The notes below the pieces were generated by a model. It did not search any database, was not told where the DNA came from, and saw only the letters and a list, made by a program, of their open reading frames with translations. Positions 49,132 through 57,555 of a DNA stretch of 64,000 nt are shown here, in pieces. The position numbers and the translations under genes were made by a program. Location: contig NZ_CP037422.1 in the NCBI RefSeq assembly GCF_007748175.1, positions 4,604,334 through 4,668,333 of the forward strand, in the 5' to 3' direction. The stretch is from Gimesia aquarii (GTDB lineage: Bacteria; Planctomycetota; Planctomycetia; Planctomycetales; Planctomycetaceae). Position 1 is the stretch's first letter. Each line of letters opens with the position of its first letter.

Positions 49132-49920
49132 TTATTCTTCTTCATCGAGTTTCCACTCACGTTTATCAACATAATAGTGTTTGATTTCCTTATTCGAGAC
49201 TTCTAGTAATTGCATGCCTCGTTTCATGTTAAAATACTGTTTGTAATCTCGATCAAATAAGATGAGAGCTTTCAAAGGGCCTTTTGGAGTCATTGGCACA
49301 TTGACAGTTTTGTATTTTTCGATAGCGACCTCTGGGAGTTGAACAGCTAACGGTTTTATATAGTTACCCAGAGCCCATGACCTTACAATTGCATCTGAGG
49401 TTTTCACGAACTCGCAATATCTTCCGCCTTTAAATCCAAACTTTTGGAGATCTTTTATCCAATCTTCATTGTATTTGATGGCGATCTTCCTTTTTTGCCA
49501 CTCATAATCTTCATTATATAAAAACAAACTGAGGCCATTGATCTCTTCAAACTTAGTTAGTTTTTCTTTTGTTTTTTTTAATGCAGAATTGGGAGAGATC
49601 TCATCGACTCTGAGTTCTAACGGTACTGATTTTCGAATTTGGTAGTATGCTTTTTGGATATTATCGGCAAGTTTTTGATTTTCACTTTTTAGTGATATTT
49701 TGCTGTAACCTGCGTATCCACAGAAAGCGGGTTCACAAACGAAACGATAGTATAATACGCGTTCCGGATCTTTATCCAATTTTTGTAATACGTTTTCAGT
49801 GATGATGCAGTGAAAGAACGCATCGCCGGGTAAAAAATAGTTGTTATTGGCTTCGGTCTTTTGTAAAAGGCAGCAGACGAGCAGAGTTGAAACGGTCCAT
49901 GTTATGAGTTGCGACTTCAT
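49132..49920 (-). CDS. Unrecognised secreted protein
   Basis: This is about 262 residues from ATG 49920, which starts the signal peptide (MKSQLITWTVSTLLVCCLLQ); the frame stays open to 49968. It has no recognisable family motif. It has a two-Cys segment (RFVCEPAFCGYAGY) and is rich in Lys and Tyr, and ends DKREWKLDEEE. A hairpin (TAACCGTCATT...AATGAAGGTTA) overlaps the stop region. Predicted exported; function unknown. Confidence 0.65.
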   Translation of the reverse strand: MKSQLITWTVSTLLVCCLLQKTEANNNYFLPGDAFFHCIITENVLQKLDKDPERVLYYRFVCEPAFCGYAGYSKISLKSENQKLADNIQKAYYQIRKSVPLELRVDEISPNSALKKTKEKLTKFEEINGLSLFLYNEDYEWQKRKIAIKYNEDWIKDLQKFGFKGGRYCEFVKTSDAIVRSWALGNYIKPLAVQLPEVAIEKYKTVNVPMTPKGPLKALILFDRDYKQYFNMKRGMQLLEVSNKEIKHYYVDKREWKLDEEE

Positions 49921-50091
49921 GGGAATTTCTTTCTTCACTAATTCTGGTTGCCAGTGATCCAATAACAAATGGAAGAATTCAAAGAAGAACTCTTTTAAAA
50001 ATATGCCCGACTATCGTAATCTTTTTTAAAGATGGTTACGAGAACTTTTTATAGATTCTAAAGGCATATTGATTTTGTTGTATTAATTGAA

Positions 50092-50847
50092 TTACATCGA
50101 TGTGCCTGCCTTAAGAGTATGACTGTTACGGGTAGGTTGTTTCGTTCTCTGCTCGAACAGATGCCATGCAACGAGGAGATTTACCAAAACAAAAAGAGGG
50201 ACTCCGATCATGGCAGCAATAGACATTGGGAAAGCAAATACGGCACGTGCATCTGGTTGAGCGTTAAAGACCTGTAGAGGTCCGGGTAGGCCAAGTTGAA
50301 GTAAGATCGGTGCCGCGGGCACGATGACGAAGGCGCCAATGAGATTCCAGTAATAAAACTGGCGGCTTGAGAGTCGATCCGCTTTTGTTCTTTTTAGTAT
50401 CCAAAATGTGGATAGCGCAAACAGTAAATCAGGAATTCCTACCAGTAACTCAAAATAGATTGGAAACGAGTTTCTGCTGGCTCCGACTAAAGTTCCCACT
50501 GCCGCAAGTCGTAGCATATTAAAATAGATCCAATGTTCCCACATGGTTGCATCTACGGCACTTCTGAGGTCATGCCTGAGGCCCGGACTCAGTAACACGG
50601 GAGCAACGCATGAAGTGACTGTGATCAACTGAAGCCAGAAACCTGGAAAATAGTTGAGCAGTGCTTCAGAAACGTAAACTCCCTTGTATCCCAGGTACGT
50701 TGCCATTCCCGCATAAATTACAATCCAGAGCCAGAACACTAGAAGACGCCAGTAAGGAAATCCGTTTTTGCGATTTGCATTGCGGAAAACAAATAGTAAA
50801 AATGCCAGCTCTGCTAAAAGCAAAAAAGGTGTGAGTGAGAGTTTCAT
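50092..50847 (-). CDS. Unrecognised polytopic membrane protein
   Basis: This 251-residue protein has about six or seven hydrophobic segments (for example residues 3-20, 33-55, 70-90, 110-130, 137-150, 170-190, 206-232). I recognise no family. ATG 50847 has AGGAG 7 nt upstream. It lies downstream of the tautomerase gene on the same strand, with a 153-bp gap, so it could be linked to that locus, but this is weak. Confidence 0.65.
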   Translation of the reverse strand: MKLSLTPFLLLAELAFLLFVFRNANRKNGFPYWRLLVFWLWIVIYAGMATYLGYKGVYVSEALLNYFPGFWLQLITVTSCVAPVLLSPGLRHDLRSAVDATMWEHWIYFNMLRLAAVGTLVGASRNSFPIYFELLVGIPDLLFALSTFWILKRTKADRLSSRQFYYWNLIGAFVIVPAAPILLQLGLPGPLQVFNAQPDARAVFAFPMSIAAMIGVPLFVLVNLLVAWHLFEQRTKQPTRNSHTLKAGTSM

Positions 50848-51000
50848 GAATCAACTCCTGTGAGAAAAGGGCTGTGATTATCGGTTGTTCGATCTCGATC
50901 AATATTAAATTAACCTATCAGTGATGTTAGTATGATTGGACGAGAAACCGCGGAGTACGCGTGATTGAAATCAGCGCAGCTCCGCGTTCAAAGGAATTCA

Positions 51001-51453
51001 CTAGCAAGCGGCTTCCTGTCGTTCTTCGGCTAACTTATCACGCAAGCCTTTAAGACTATTAATGCGTGCTCCAGCGATCCAATCGCCTTCGCTTACATCC
51101 TCAAAGAAGACCCACACACGGTTGTATGCCTCTTCTTCATCCCACACTGAACCCTCAGCCTCATAAATTGCGCGGGTTACGTCTTCTCCCAATCGATGCT
51201 TATTTTCGTTGTTGAGTAACGATTGCAGTGTTGTGAATCGCAGACGGTAAATTGGTTTCGGAGGAGCGCCGGAAACCTGTGTCACATGGTTGGCAGGCAT
51301 TTCGTGCAGATAGACCCAGGTAAATTCCTTGGCAAACTGACTGCCTTCAAGTCCTTCATAGCCAATTGCTATTTGCCCGAGCTTAGTTGGTAACTCTGTT
51401 TTTGCTGCTTCAGATAAAGCGCCCTTCTGATACTGGATATCGATGACTGGCAT
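51001..51453 (-). CDS. Tautomerase-superfamily (4-oxalocrotonate tautomerase-like) protein
   Basis: This 150-residue protein begins MPVIDIQYQKGAL; the Pro after Met is the catalytic N-terminal proline of the tautomerase superfamily. TELPTKLGQIAIGYEG and FTWVYLHEMPANHV fit the beta-alpha-beta fold, here in a longer form than the 62-residue classical enzyme. Superfamily members act on unsaturated or dicarbonyl acids. AAGGAG precedes ATG. It lies 181 bp after the nitrilase gene, with a copy of the MarR palindrome between them, so it may be co-regulated. Confidence 0.8.
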   Translation of the reverse strand: MPVIDIQYQKGALSEAAKTELPTKLGQIAIGYEGLEGSQFAKEFTWVYLHEMPANHVTQVSGAPPKPIYRLRFTTLQSLLNNENKHRLGEDVTRAIYEAEGSVWDEEEAYNRVWVFFEDVSEGDWIAGARINSLKGLRDKLAEERQEAAC

Positions 51454-51537
51454 GACATTTCTCCTTGTGTTTTGATGAGATTTAAATCATTGAATTAGCT
51501 GACGGTTTCTGTAACGCGTTTGACTCTGGAACTTCCG

Positions 51538-51558
51538 TTATGATGAATTAAAATACAT
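51538..51558 (-). CDS. Possible six-codon leader ORF (MYFNSS)
   Basis: An ATG at 51558 has a strong AAGGAGGAG 4 nt upstream and reads MYFNSS then TAA. It sits between the palindrome at 51591 and the tautomerase start at 51453. It may be a leader peptide or a remnant. Confidence 0.3.
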   Translation of the reverse strand: MYFNSS

Positions 51559-51590
51559 GTGCTCCTCCTTTTTAAAAATAAACGAAAATA

Positions 51591-51606
51591 ATCTGTATAT
51601 GCAGAT
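51591..51606. promoter_or_regulatory. MarR-type palindrome ahead of the tautomerase gene
   Basis: ATCTGTATATGCAGAT is a 16-bp near-perfect palindrome (one off-centre pair), 138 bp upstream of the tautomerase start and 28 bp after the nitrilase stop. It matches the elements at 52900 and 53391. Confidence 0.7.
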
Positions 51607-51633
51607 AAAGGTAGAAAAAAATAGCAAATCATT

Positions 51634-52722
51634 TTAGTGTGTCATAGTTTGCAAATTCGGGAGCTCAACTATTCCAGTGCTTTCCTTATAACCTGGAAAA
51701 TCAAACCGACTTCTGTCTCCGCGACTGTGAATGATTGATTTGTGTTGCAAATGGTCCACTGGAGTAGCCGCCATTGGTCGGGTGACATGGTATTCCTCTG
51801 TATTTACCATCAGGCTCAGCAGATCAGGTCGTGCATAGTGTCCTACGGCATCATGAAAATAAGCCCAGTCAGCAATCGCGCTAAAATCGAGATCGGCATA
51901 CAAGATCGTTTCTTCATCTATGACTGGTCCTGCCAGCAATTTTCCGCCGGGAGCAATGATAGATGAGAGACCACCACCCATCCGTAGTTTGTCAGCTTGA
52001 TAGTCGGTTTCGCACAGTTTGTTAAAGCCTGTCTGGTCTAACGCGCCATGTACATTGAGGACAAAACAGTCACCTGCATGAGCGTGGTATCGAGAACAGA
52101 GGTCCGACAGCATTTCAAACTGATCCCACCAGGGCGAAATTGCCATTCCTCCGACCCAGGCCCCCACGTGAATCTGTGGTCGTTCTGCGATCACGGCATG
52201 ACGCATCAAGTCCATTGAGTGTTCCCAACAGAGTAAGCCGCTGAGACGGTAGTTTTCAAAATCATAGGTTTTGATGTTTTTGCCGCCACCTCCGAGTCCC
52301 CAATGAGTTCTTTCTGCATGTGTAGGCATAATTTTACGATGTTTACCTAGCAATTCTCCACGTCGGTTGATGAACAGCAGTGTGTTGTAACAACTATTTC
52401 CTTCTCGCTCACTCACTCCCATCACGATGTCGATACTATTTGTGCGAGCGCTCTCGCATAGTATATCTGTCGTTTTGCTGTTAACTTCAACGTTGTTGAG
52501 AAACCACTCTTTGAACAAAGACTGATACCAGTTAGGTGCACCAAGCCAGATATGGTAAGGATAACCTGGTAGAAACGATTCAGGAAATCCAACGAGTTCA
52601 GCGCCTGCGTTGGCCGCTTCCTCAATCAAGGCTACTGCTTTGTCGAGCGTTTTTTCACGATCATACAAAACAGACGCTGCTTGTACTGCAGCCGCTTTGA
52701 CTGTCTGTGGTTGATTGGACAT
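51634..52722 (-). CDS. Nitrilase-superfamily hydrolase
   Basis: This 362-residue protein has the nitrilase catalytic set Glu48 (GFPESFLPGYP), Lys130 (LLGKHRKIMPTHAERTHWG) and Cys165 (LSGLLCWEHSMDLMRH), with IHVGAWVG and length typical of nitrilase/cyanide-hydratase enzymes. It would hydrolyse a nitrile to the acid plus ammonia, or to an amide; substrate unknown. AAAAAGGAG precedes ATG. A MarR gene lies 207 bp upstream on the same strand, and a palindrome lies in the promoter region between them. Confidence 0.92.
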   Translation of the reverse strand: MSNQPQTVKAAAVQAASVLYDREKTLDKAVALIEEAANAGAELVGFPESFLPGYPYHIWLGAPNWYQSLFKEWFLNNVEVNSKTTDILCESARTNSIDIVMGVSEREGNSCYNTLLFINRRGELLGKHRKIMPTHAERTHWGLGGGGKNIKTYDFENYRLSGLLCWEHSMDLMRHAVIAERPQIHVGAWVGGMAISPWWDQFEMLSDLCSRYHAHAGDCFVLNVHGALDQTGFNKLCETDYQADKLRMGGGLSSIIAPGGKLLAGPVIDEETILYADLDFSAIADWAYFHDAVGHYARPDLLSLMVNTEEYHVTRPMAATPVDHLQHKSIIHSRGDRSRFDFPGYKESTGIVELPNLQTMTH

Positions 52723-52899
52723 CTTTTTCTCCTTTTTGAAACGAATATCGAAATGTCACTCAGCTTTGAATAGAAACAGAATTATTCAAGAGACCATAAC
52801 TATTTGTAAATTGGTGGCTGTTGCTGAACTTAGCAGCGTTAGGTTGAAATGGATTTGATTTTTGTGGTTTGCTCCTTGTTTTGATTAATAAACTTAAGT

Positions 52900-52911
52900 C
52901 TGTATATGCAG
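52900..52911. promoter_or_regulatory. MarR-type palindrome ahead of the nitrilase gene
   Basis: CTGTATATGCAG lies 178 bp upstream of the nitrilase start, in the gap after the marR stop. It has the same core as the elements at 51591 and 53391. Confidence 0.7.
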
Positions 52912-52929
52912 GTAATGGGTTAAAAAATA

Positions 52930-53376
52930 TTATATGCTGAGCCCCTGTTGTCTGGCAAAAGATTGCAGTGTTGCTACCCCACTCTCGCCTAACAGTTCGC
53001 TTGCTTTCTTCTGAGCCTCGCTCCAGATGGGAATTGCCTGATGCAGTAGTTTTTTTCCCTTAGTTGTCAGTTGATATGGACGTTCACGAGCATCTTCTCC
53101 GATGGCTTCTTCTAGCCACCCATTGGAATGCATGCGTTCCAAGTTACGACTCAGAGTAGAATCATCAATTTGTAATTGGCTACATATGTCGGACTGTCGA
53201 AGTAGGCCCCGTTCTTCGGCAAAAGCGAGCATTGCCAACTGCGGCACTCTCAATTTTAAAGGGCGAAGTGCATCATCATAGATTTTAGTGATCACACGAT
53301 TTGCCAATCGCATCCGTAAGGCGATACACGATTGTGAGATCAATTCTGCTTTTAGTGGTTTTTTACTACTTGACAT
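52930..53376 (-). CDS. MarR-family transcriptional regulator
   Basis: This 148-residue winged-helix protein shows the MarR pattern: CIALRMRLANRVITKIYDDA dimer helix, LAMLAFAEERGLLRQSDICS and the recognition helix in QLQIDDSTLSRNLERMHSNGW with the wing ARERPYQLTTKGKKLL. Such dimers bind short palindromes and are often released by aromatic acids. A palindrome overlaps its own promoter -10 box (53391), so autoregulation is likely; the nitrilase and tautomerase genes carry the same site. AGGAG precedes ATG. Confidence 0.93.
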   Translation of the reverse strand: MSSSKKPLKAELISQSCIALRMRLANRVITKIYDDALRPLKLRVPQLAMLAFAEERGLLRQSDICSQLQIDDSTLSRNLERMHSNGWLEEAIGEDARERPYQLTTKGKKLLHQAIPIWSEAQKKASELLGESGVATLQSFARQQGLSI

Positions 53377-53390
53377 ATTAGTCTCCTATA

Positions 53391-53421
53391 TCTGTATATA
53401 CAGAAAAAAGAAATGTGTCAA
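53391..53421 (-). promoter_or_regulatory. marR promoter with overlapping palindromic operator
   Basis: On the minus strand TTGACA (53416-53421) is separated by 17 nt from TATACA (53393-53398). The -10 box lies inside the perfect palindrome TCTGTATATACAGA (53391-53404), 15 bp from the ATG. This is a classic repressor layout. Confidence 0.8.
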
Positions 53422-53671
53422 TAATCAATCTAAGAATTTGTGGATAATCTGGCTCTTTTGATACTGGTGATTCAAAGAAATTTTTGTTGGACTTAGAATT
53501 TTAATTATCAATACTGTGTATCGAGCAATTAATCATTCTGTAAGGACTTGTCATATCACCTGTTACATCTATAAAACTATTGAATTTATGTGCTCGTTCT
53601 GGACGGAATTAGTATAATAAACGGCTATTGATAGAATTAAGTCGGTGTAGCTGAATTTAGGGAGTTTAGTA

Positions 53672-54340
53672 ATGGTTCGTTTTTTCAAAGACACGGTTCT
53701 AGTAGCGTCTGTGATCAGCGTCATTTTGACTACAAATACTCGAGCCATCGGTGGAGATCTTATCGACACTGGAGCAAATGCGAGTTCGTTCAAGTTACTC
53801 GCTAAGGTTAACTATGGTCTGAAGCCACGAATCTTATTTGATTTTTCAAATCAAAAGGCCGGTAACCAATGGCAAACTGTCAATGACGGTGTAATGGGAG
53901 GCATTTCAAAGGGGCGTTTTCGAATTTCGAATGAGGGAAGGCTGGAATTCTTTGGAACTCTGTCACTCGAAAATAACGGCGGTTTTGCTTCAGTTCGTTC
54001 GCGACCCAAACAGCTGAACCTGCAGGTTGGAGACACACTCCTGACTCGAGTGAAAGGTGATGGTCGGAAATACTCATTAAATCTATACCTGCCAATACGT
54101 CGTGTTGCATTTTCTTATCGTATGGAATTCAAAACGGAAAAAGACAAATGGATTGAATTACGCTTGCCACTTAAAGACTTTGTCGCCACTTCGTTTGGAA
54201 GAATTGTCGCGAATGCTGGACAAGTCAACGCACCACAAGTCAATTCGATTGGTTTCTTACTCGGTGATAAAAAAGCAGGACCATTCAAGCTGGATGTCGA
54301 TTGGATTAAAGTTGAAGCTGCACAGACTGAAAAATTATAA
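53672..54340 (+). CDS. CIA30-family secreted protein
   Basis: This 222-residue protein has a signal peptide (about 1-26, ending TNTRA). The CIA30 (NDUFAF1-like) domain starts RILFDFSNQKAGNQWQTVND and continues GVMGGISKGRF, ENNGGFASVRSR and LPLKDFVATSFG, with SIGFLLGDKKAGPF and LDVDWIKVE at the end. In eukaryotes this fold helps complex I assembly; bacterial roles are unknown, though the fold resembles carbohydrate-binding jelly rolls. The SOUL gene follows after 13 bp, so they form an operon. Confidence 0.88.
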   Translation: MVRFFKDTVLVASVISVILTTNTRAIGGDLIDTGANASSFKLLAKVNYGLKPRILFDFSNQKAGNQWQTVNDGVMGGISKGRFRISNEGRLEFFGTLSLENNGGFASVRSRPKQLNLQVGDTLLTRVKGDGRKYSLNLYLPIRRVAFSYRMEFKTEKDKWIELRLPLKDFVATSFGRIVANAGQVNAPQVNSIGFLLGDKKAGPFKLDVDWIKVEAAQTEKL

Positions 54341-54353
54341 GAGTGAATTCAAA

Positions 54354-54950
54354 ATGGCTAGAAAAAGAATGATCTATTTCAGCGTTGTTATCGTCGTAGG
54401 CGTGCTTGGCTATTATGGCTGGAAGCTGACTGCCAGAACTGCGTATGAATCGGCGGAATACAAAGTACTTAAAGCAGAGAGCCCCTTTGAAACTCGCGAA
54501 TATCCAGATCTGATGCTGGTGACGACCAATATGCAGTTTAATTCGCAAGGCGACGATGGAAGCTTTATGCGATTATTTCGATATATTGACGGTGCCAATG
54601 ACGATCAGCAAAAAGTAGCGATGACGACACCCGTTTTCATGGAACCTAAAGGCTCTGAGGAATCAGGTCAAATGGGATTTGTTGTCCCAAAAACTGTCAC
54701 GAAGCAAGGTGTTCCCAATCCGGCAAACAAGAAAGTTCGAGTACAAAAGCGTGTTGGTGGGCGTTTTGCCGTGGTCCGATTTAACGGAAGAATAAATGAA
54801 AAAACAGTCGCAAAAGAAGAAGAAAACTTACGCAAGTGGATGAGCAAAAAAGGTCTGATTGCTGATGGTGATTCTGAGTACGCGGGCTACGATCCTCCCT
54901 GGACTCCCGGTCCCTTCCGCCGCAATGAAGTTCTGATTAGATTGAAGTAG
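54354..54950 (+). CDS. SOUL haem-binding family protein
   Basis: This 198-residue protein is called from ATG 54354 (MARKRMIYFSV), which starts the membrane anchor (about residues 5-22); the frame is open to 54102 but overlaps the upstream gene. SOUL/HBP features include YKVLKAESPFETREYPDLML, FMRLFRYIDGAN, KVAMTTPVFMEP and RFAVVRFNGRINEKTV. The SOUL fold binds haem or related tetrapyrroles. The CIA30 gene is co-transcribed. Probably membrane-tethered with the domain in the periplasm. Confidence 0.9.
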   Translation: MARKRMIYFSVVIVVGVLGYYGWKLTARTAYESAEYKVLKAESPFETREYPDLMLVTTNMQFNSQGDDGSFMRLFRYIDGANDDQQKVAMTTPVFMEPKGSEESGQMGFVVPKTVTKQGVPNPANKKVRVQKRVGGRFAVVRFNGRINEKTVAKEEENLRKWMSKKGLIADGDSEYAGYDPPWTPGPFRRNEVLIRLK

Positions 54951-55050
54951 AACTATTCAACTAAAGCGAAAACGAAGATCTCATTACAGGCTTATCTGGT
55001 CGTGGAATCAGATTAATCAAAAACACTAATCTTCAAGGTTCAATTCATTT

Positions 55051-56325
55051 TTAACGATCTGCTTTTGCAAGGTCTAGAAAGACAATATGCGAAGGGTTGC
55101 CTACCGCAGCGTAGTGGTTGGTGAATTTCAATTTGCCAGTTTTCTTATTTATCTGAAAGACTGCAATACTATCTGCCCGTTGATTGCAACAATATAAAAA
55201 CTGTCCTGTAGGATCAAAACTGAAACTGCGTGGGTAATTTCCTCGTGTCCATTCTTCACCAATGAAGGTGAGTTTGCCCTCAGAACCAACAGAAAAAATT
55301 CCGATGCTGTCATGCAAACGGTTGCCTGCATAAACAAACTTTCCATCGGCTGAAACAAGAATTTCTGAGCAAAAGTTGCTTCCCTCAAATTCAGCTGGGA
55401 GAGTGGAAATGGTTTGCCGCGAAGTTAGCTTTCCCACCTTAGAGTCATAATCGAACAAAACAATTGTCGAACCTTCTTCTTGAATGGAGTAGAACCAACA
55501 ACCATTGGGATGAAAATGGAAATGCCGAGGGCCATCACCTGGAGGGAGGGAGATTGCGGGTGGATCATTTGCGGTCAGTTTTCCAGTTTTATCATTAAAC
55601 TTCCAGATATAGATTTTATCTAAGCCCAAATCAACGTGCAGTACAAATCGTCCTGTAGGATCGGATTGAATCATATGTGCGTGTGTTCGATCATGACCAC
55701 TGATGGCAAAGCTACCTTTCGGTGCATTTGTGGCTGTTGTAGGGCCAATTTTTCCAGCATCGTATTTAAGATCTGTCGTGTTTCCCAACCGACCATCCTG
55801 CAAAATGGGAAGCACCGATACTGAACCACCAAAATAATTAGCAATCAGTAGAAAGCGACCGGAAGGATGAATGCTCACATAAGTGGGACCTGCTCCACCA
55901 GAGCTAACCGTGTTGAGTGACTTTAATTTTCCATCTTGCTTGTTGATACTGAATGAGCTGACTGTCCCGTGATTCTCTTTTCCCACACGATCTGTTTCAT
56001 TAGTGGAATAAAGATGAGTGCCTGATGCATTGACAGCCAGGCAACTCGGGCTTGTCCCCATTGCATGAATGCCCGCAGGTGTCATTGCCCCGGTCTCGCG
56101 ATTGATCTGGAAAAGATGAATACCACGCCCATTGCCGGGTGGCAAGTCAACTTGAGTCGCCAACATATCGCGCAGGGGAGAACTGAACGTGCCTACGTAG
56201 GCAATCAGTGGTCTACTTGCCTCATTCGTTTCTGCTTGAACCAAGCCTGTGGTAAATGGAAATACCCCCGACATTGCAACTGAAGTTTTAAGAAACGCGC
56301 GGCGAGATTGATTGGGAGGATTCAT
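55051..56325 (-). CDS. Lactonase-family seven-bladed propeller protein (secreted)
   Basis: This 424-residue protein has a Tat-type signal (SRRAFLKTSVAMSGVFPF). The lactonase (6-phosphogluconolactonase-type) propeller pattern repeats through the protein: AYVGTFSS, GNGRGIHLFQINRETG, SPSCLAVNASGTHLYSTNE, GAGPTYVSIHPSGRFLLIAN, GDGPRHFHFHPNGCWFYSIQ and NYPRSFSFDPTGQFLYCCNQ. Export makes the cytoplasmic pentose-phosphate role unlikely; it may hydrolyse sugar lactones outside the cytoplasm. Confidence 0.9.
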   Translation of the reverse strand: MNPPNQSRRAFLKTSVAMSGVFPFTTGLVQAETNEASRPLIAYVGTFSSPLRDMLATQVDLPPGNGRGIHLFQINRETGAMTPAGIHAMGTSPSCLAVNASGTHLYSTNETDRVGKENHGTVSSFSINKQDGKLKSLNTVSSGGAGPTYVSIHPSGRFLLIANYFGGSVSVLPILQDGRLGNTTDLKYDAGKIGPTTATNAPKGSFAISGHDRTHAHMIQSDPTGRFVLHVDLGLDKIYIWKFNDKTGKLTANDPPAISLPPGDGPRHFHFHPNGCWFYSIQEEGSTIVLFDYDSKVGKLTSRQTISTLPAEFEGSNFCSEILVSADGKFVYAGNRLHDSIGIFSVGSEGKLTFIGEEWTRGNYPRSFSFDPTGQFLYCCNQRADSIAVFQINKKTGKLKFTNHYAAVGNPSHIVFLDLAKADR

Positions 56326-56472
56326 GGATGTGATTCTAAAATAGTAAGGGTATAAGATAATATAAGGAAGTCATTTAATTATATTGTGTATAGAGTAGGC
56401 CTGGAATTCAATTCAAGGCAGATGAACTAATTCTTAGAACTTTTTCTGTAAGCCTTAAATATTCATGCACTT

Positions 56473-57441
56473 TCAGTCCTCACTTACAGCAATTCCTAAA
56501 ATTGAGAGATTTCGGTTTGTGAGTAACAGAAACATATCATTTGATTTTGCACTCTTGCTTGAATACTCTCTCACAACTTTCTTCTTTCCATATTCAATGA
56601 GAAAGACAGGCTTGCGGACTCTTTGAATATTTTTGAGGAATCTGATCATTCCTTCGATGTGATCCTGCTTCTGTTTTTTATTTCCAGTTGTGAAGAGATC
56701 CTCAATACCGATTGAATCTATGGAATTTACATATTCGGGCTCTGTCAATAGTTGTGCCGCATTTTGAGGAATGATTAAAAAGTGAGGTTTGGTTTTACGC
56801 GCATGTAGTGCAATCTTGCGGACCCATGCAATCATGTCTTGACGGTAGGTATTGCCGGTTGCAGGGTTTATTCGATTGTCCACCCATTTATTGTTCTTCG
56901 CGTCATATTCGTAGAATTCAAAGGCATCGACAATATCCAGGTAAATCCCATCAAATCCTTGATTCTTGATTTCATCTACATATTTCAGGATGATATTCTG
57001 CCACGACCTGTGCCAATAACGTACCTTATAGTTTCCTTCCCAATCTGAATTAAGGGTATTCAAAAATGACGGTGCTCCTTTGTCAGGCTGGCCGTCCTGG
57101 TTTGTATCCCAATGACTTTGCCAATAGGGACGGTAATCTTCGGCCTCACCGATAGAAATGTACGCAACAACTTTGCGACCAAACTTACCTTTACGAATAC
57201 TCTCAATTTCATCTGAAGTCCATAATCCATTTATATCTGTATTATACGCATAATCTAAAACGATGAGATCACGTCCGCTCGATGCCAGTCTCTTGACCGC
57301 CTCATTTCTAGAAGAGGCAAGTTTGTCAGCTTGAAGGACGTAAGTCATTGACCTTGCATTTAAAGTGATTCTTTCCTCCCCATGGAGAAGAATTGGTGTA
57401 AAGATAAAAAACAAATATAATAAGTGAGAAAGGTGATTCAT
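56473..57441 (-). CDS. GH114/TM1410-like putative glycoside hydrolase (secreted)
   Basis: This 322-residue protein has a signal peptide (about 1-21). It matches the MJ1477/TM1410 and endo-alpha-1,4-polygalactosaminidase type: LIVLDYAYN, KVVAYISIGEAEDYRPYW, VRYWHRSWQNIILKYVDEI and GFDGIYLDIVDAFEFYE with the catalytic-type Asp residues. It later has HFLIIPQNAAQLL and GIEDLFTTGN. The fold is a TIM barrel. It may cut a galactosamine-rich exopolysaccharide; substrate is inferred from family only. Confidence 0.85.
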   Translation of the reverse strand: MNHLSHLLYLFFIFTPILLHGEERITLNARSMTYVLQADKLASSRNEAVKRLASSGRDLIVLDYAYNTDINGLWTSDEIESIRKGKFGRKVVAYISIGEAEDYRPYWQSHWDTNQDGQPDKGAPSFLNTLNSDWEGNYKVRYWHRSWQNIILKYVDEIKNQGFDGIYLDIVDAFEFYEYDAKNNKWVDNRINPATGNTYRQDMIAWVRKIALHARKTKPHFLIIPQNAAQLLTEPEYVNSIDSIGIEDLFTTGNKKQKQDHIEGMIRFLKNIQRVRKPVFLIEYGKKKVVREYSSKSAKSNDMFLLLTNRNLSILGIAVSED

Positions 57442-57555
57442 TTGATTTCATACTCAACGGATTGTAACAGTGAAAAAAGTCATTTTGTAGTTTATCAAAT
57501 AGCATTGTCATATAGAGCAAGAATTGAATCATCTCCATAGTACTTGATTGAATTT

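Noticed and set aside
54102..54353. Upstream extension of the SOUL gene
   Set aside because: It overlaps the CIA30 gene; ATG 54354 begins a clean membrane anchor.
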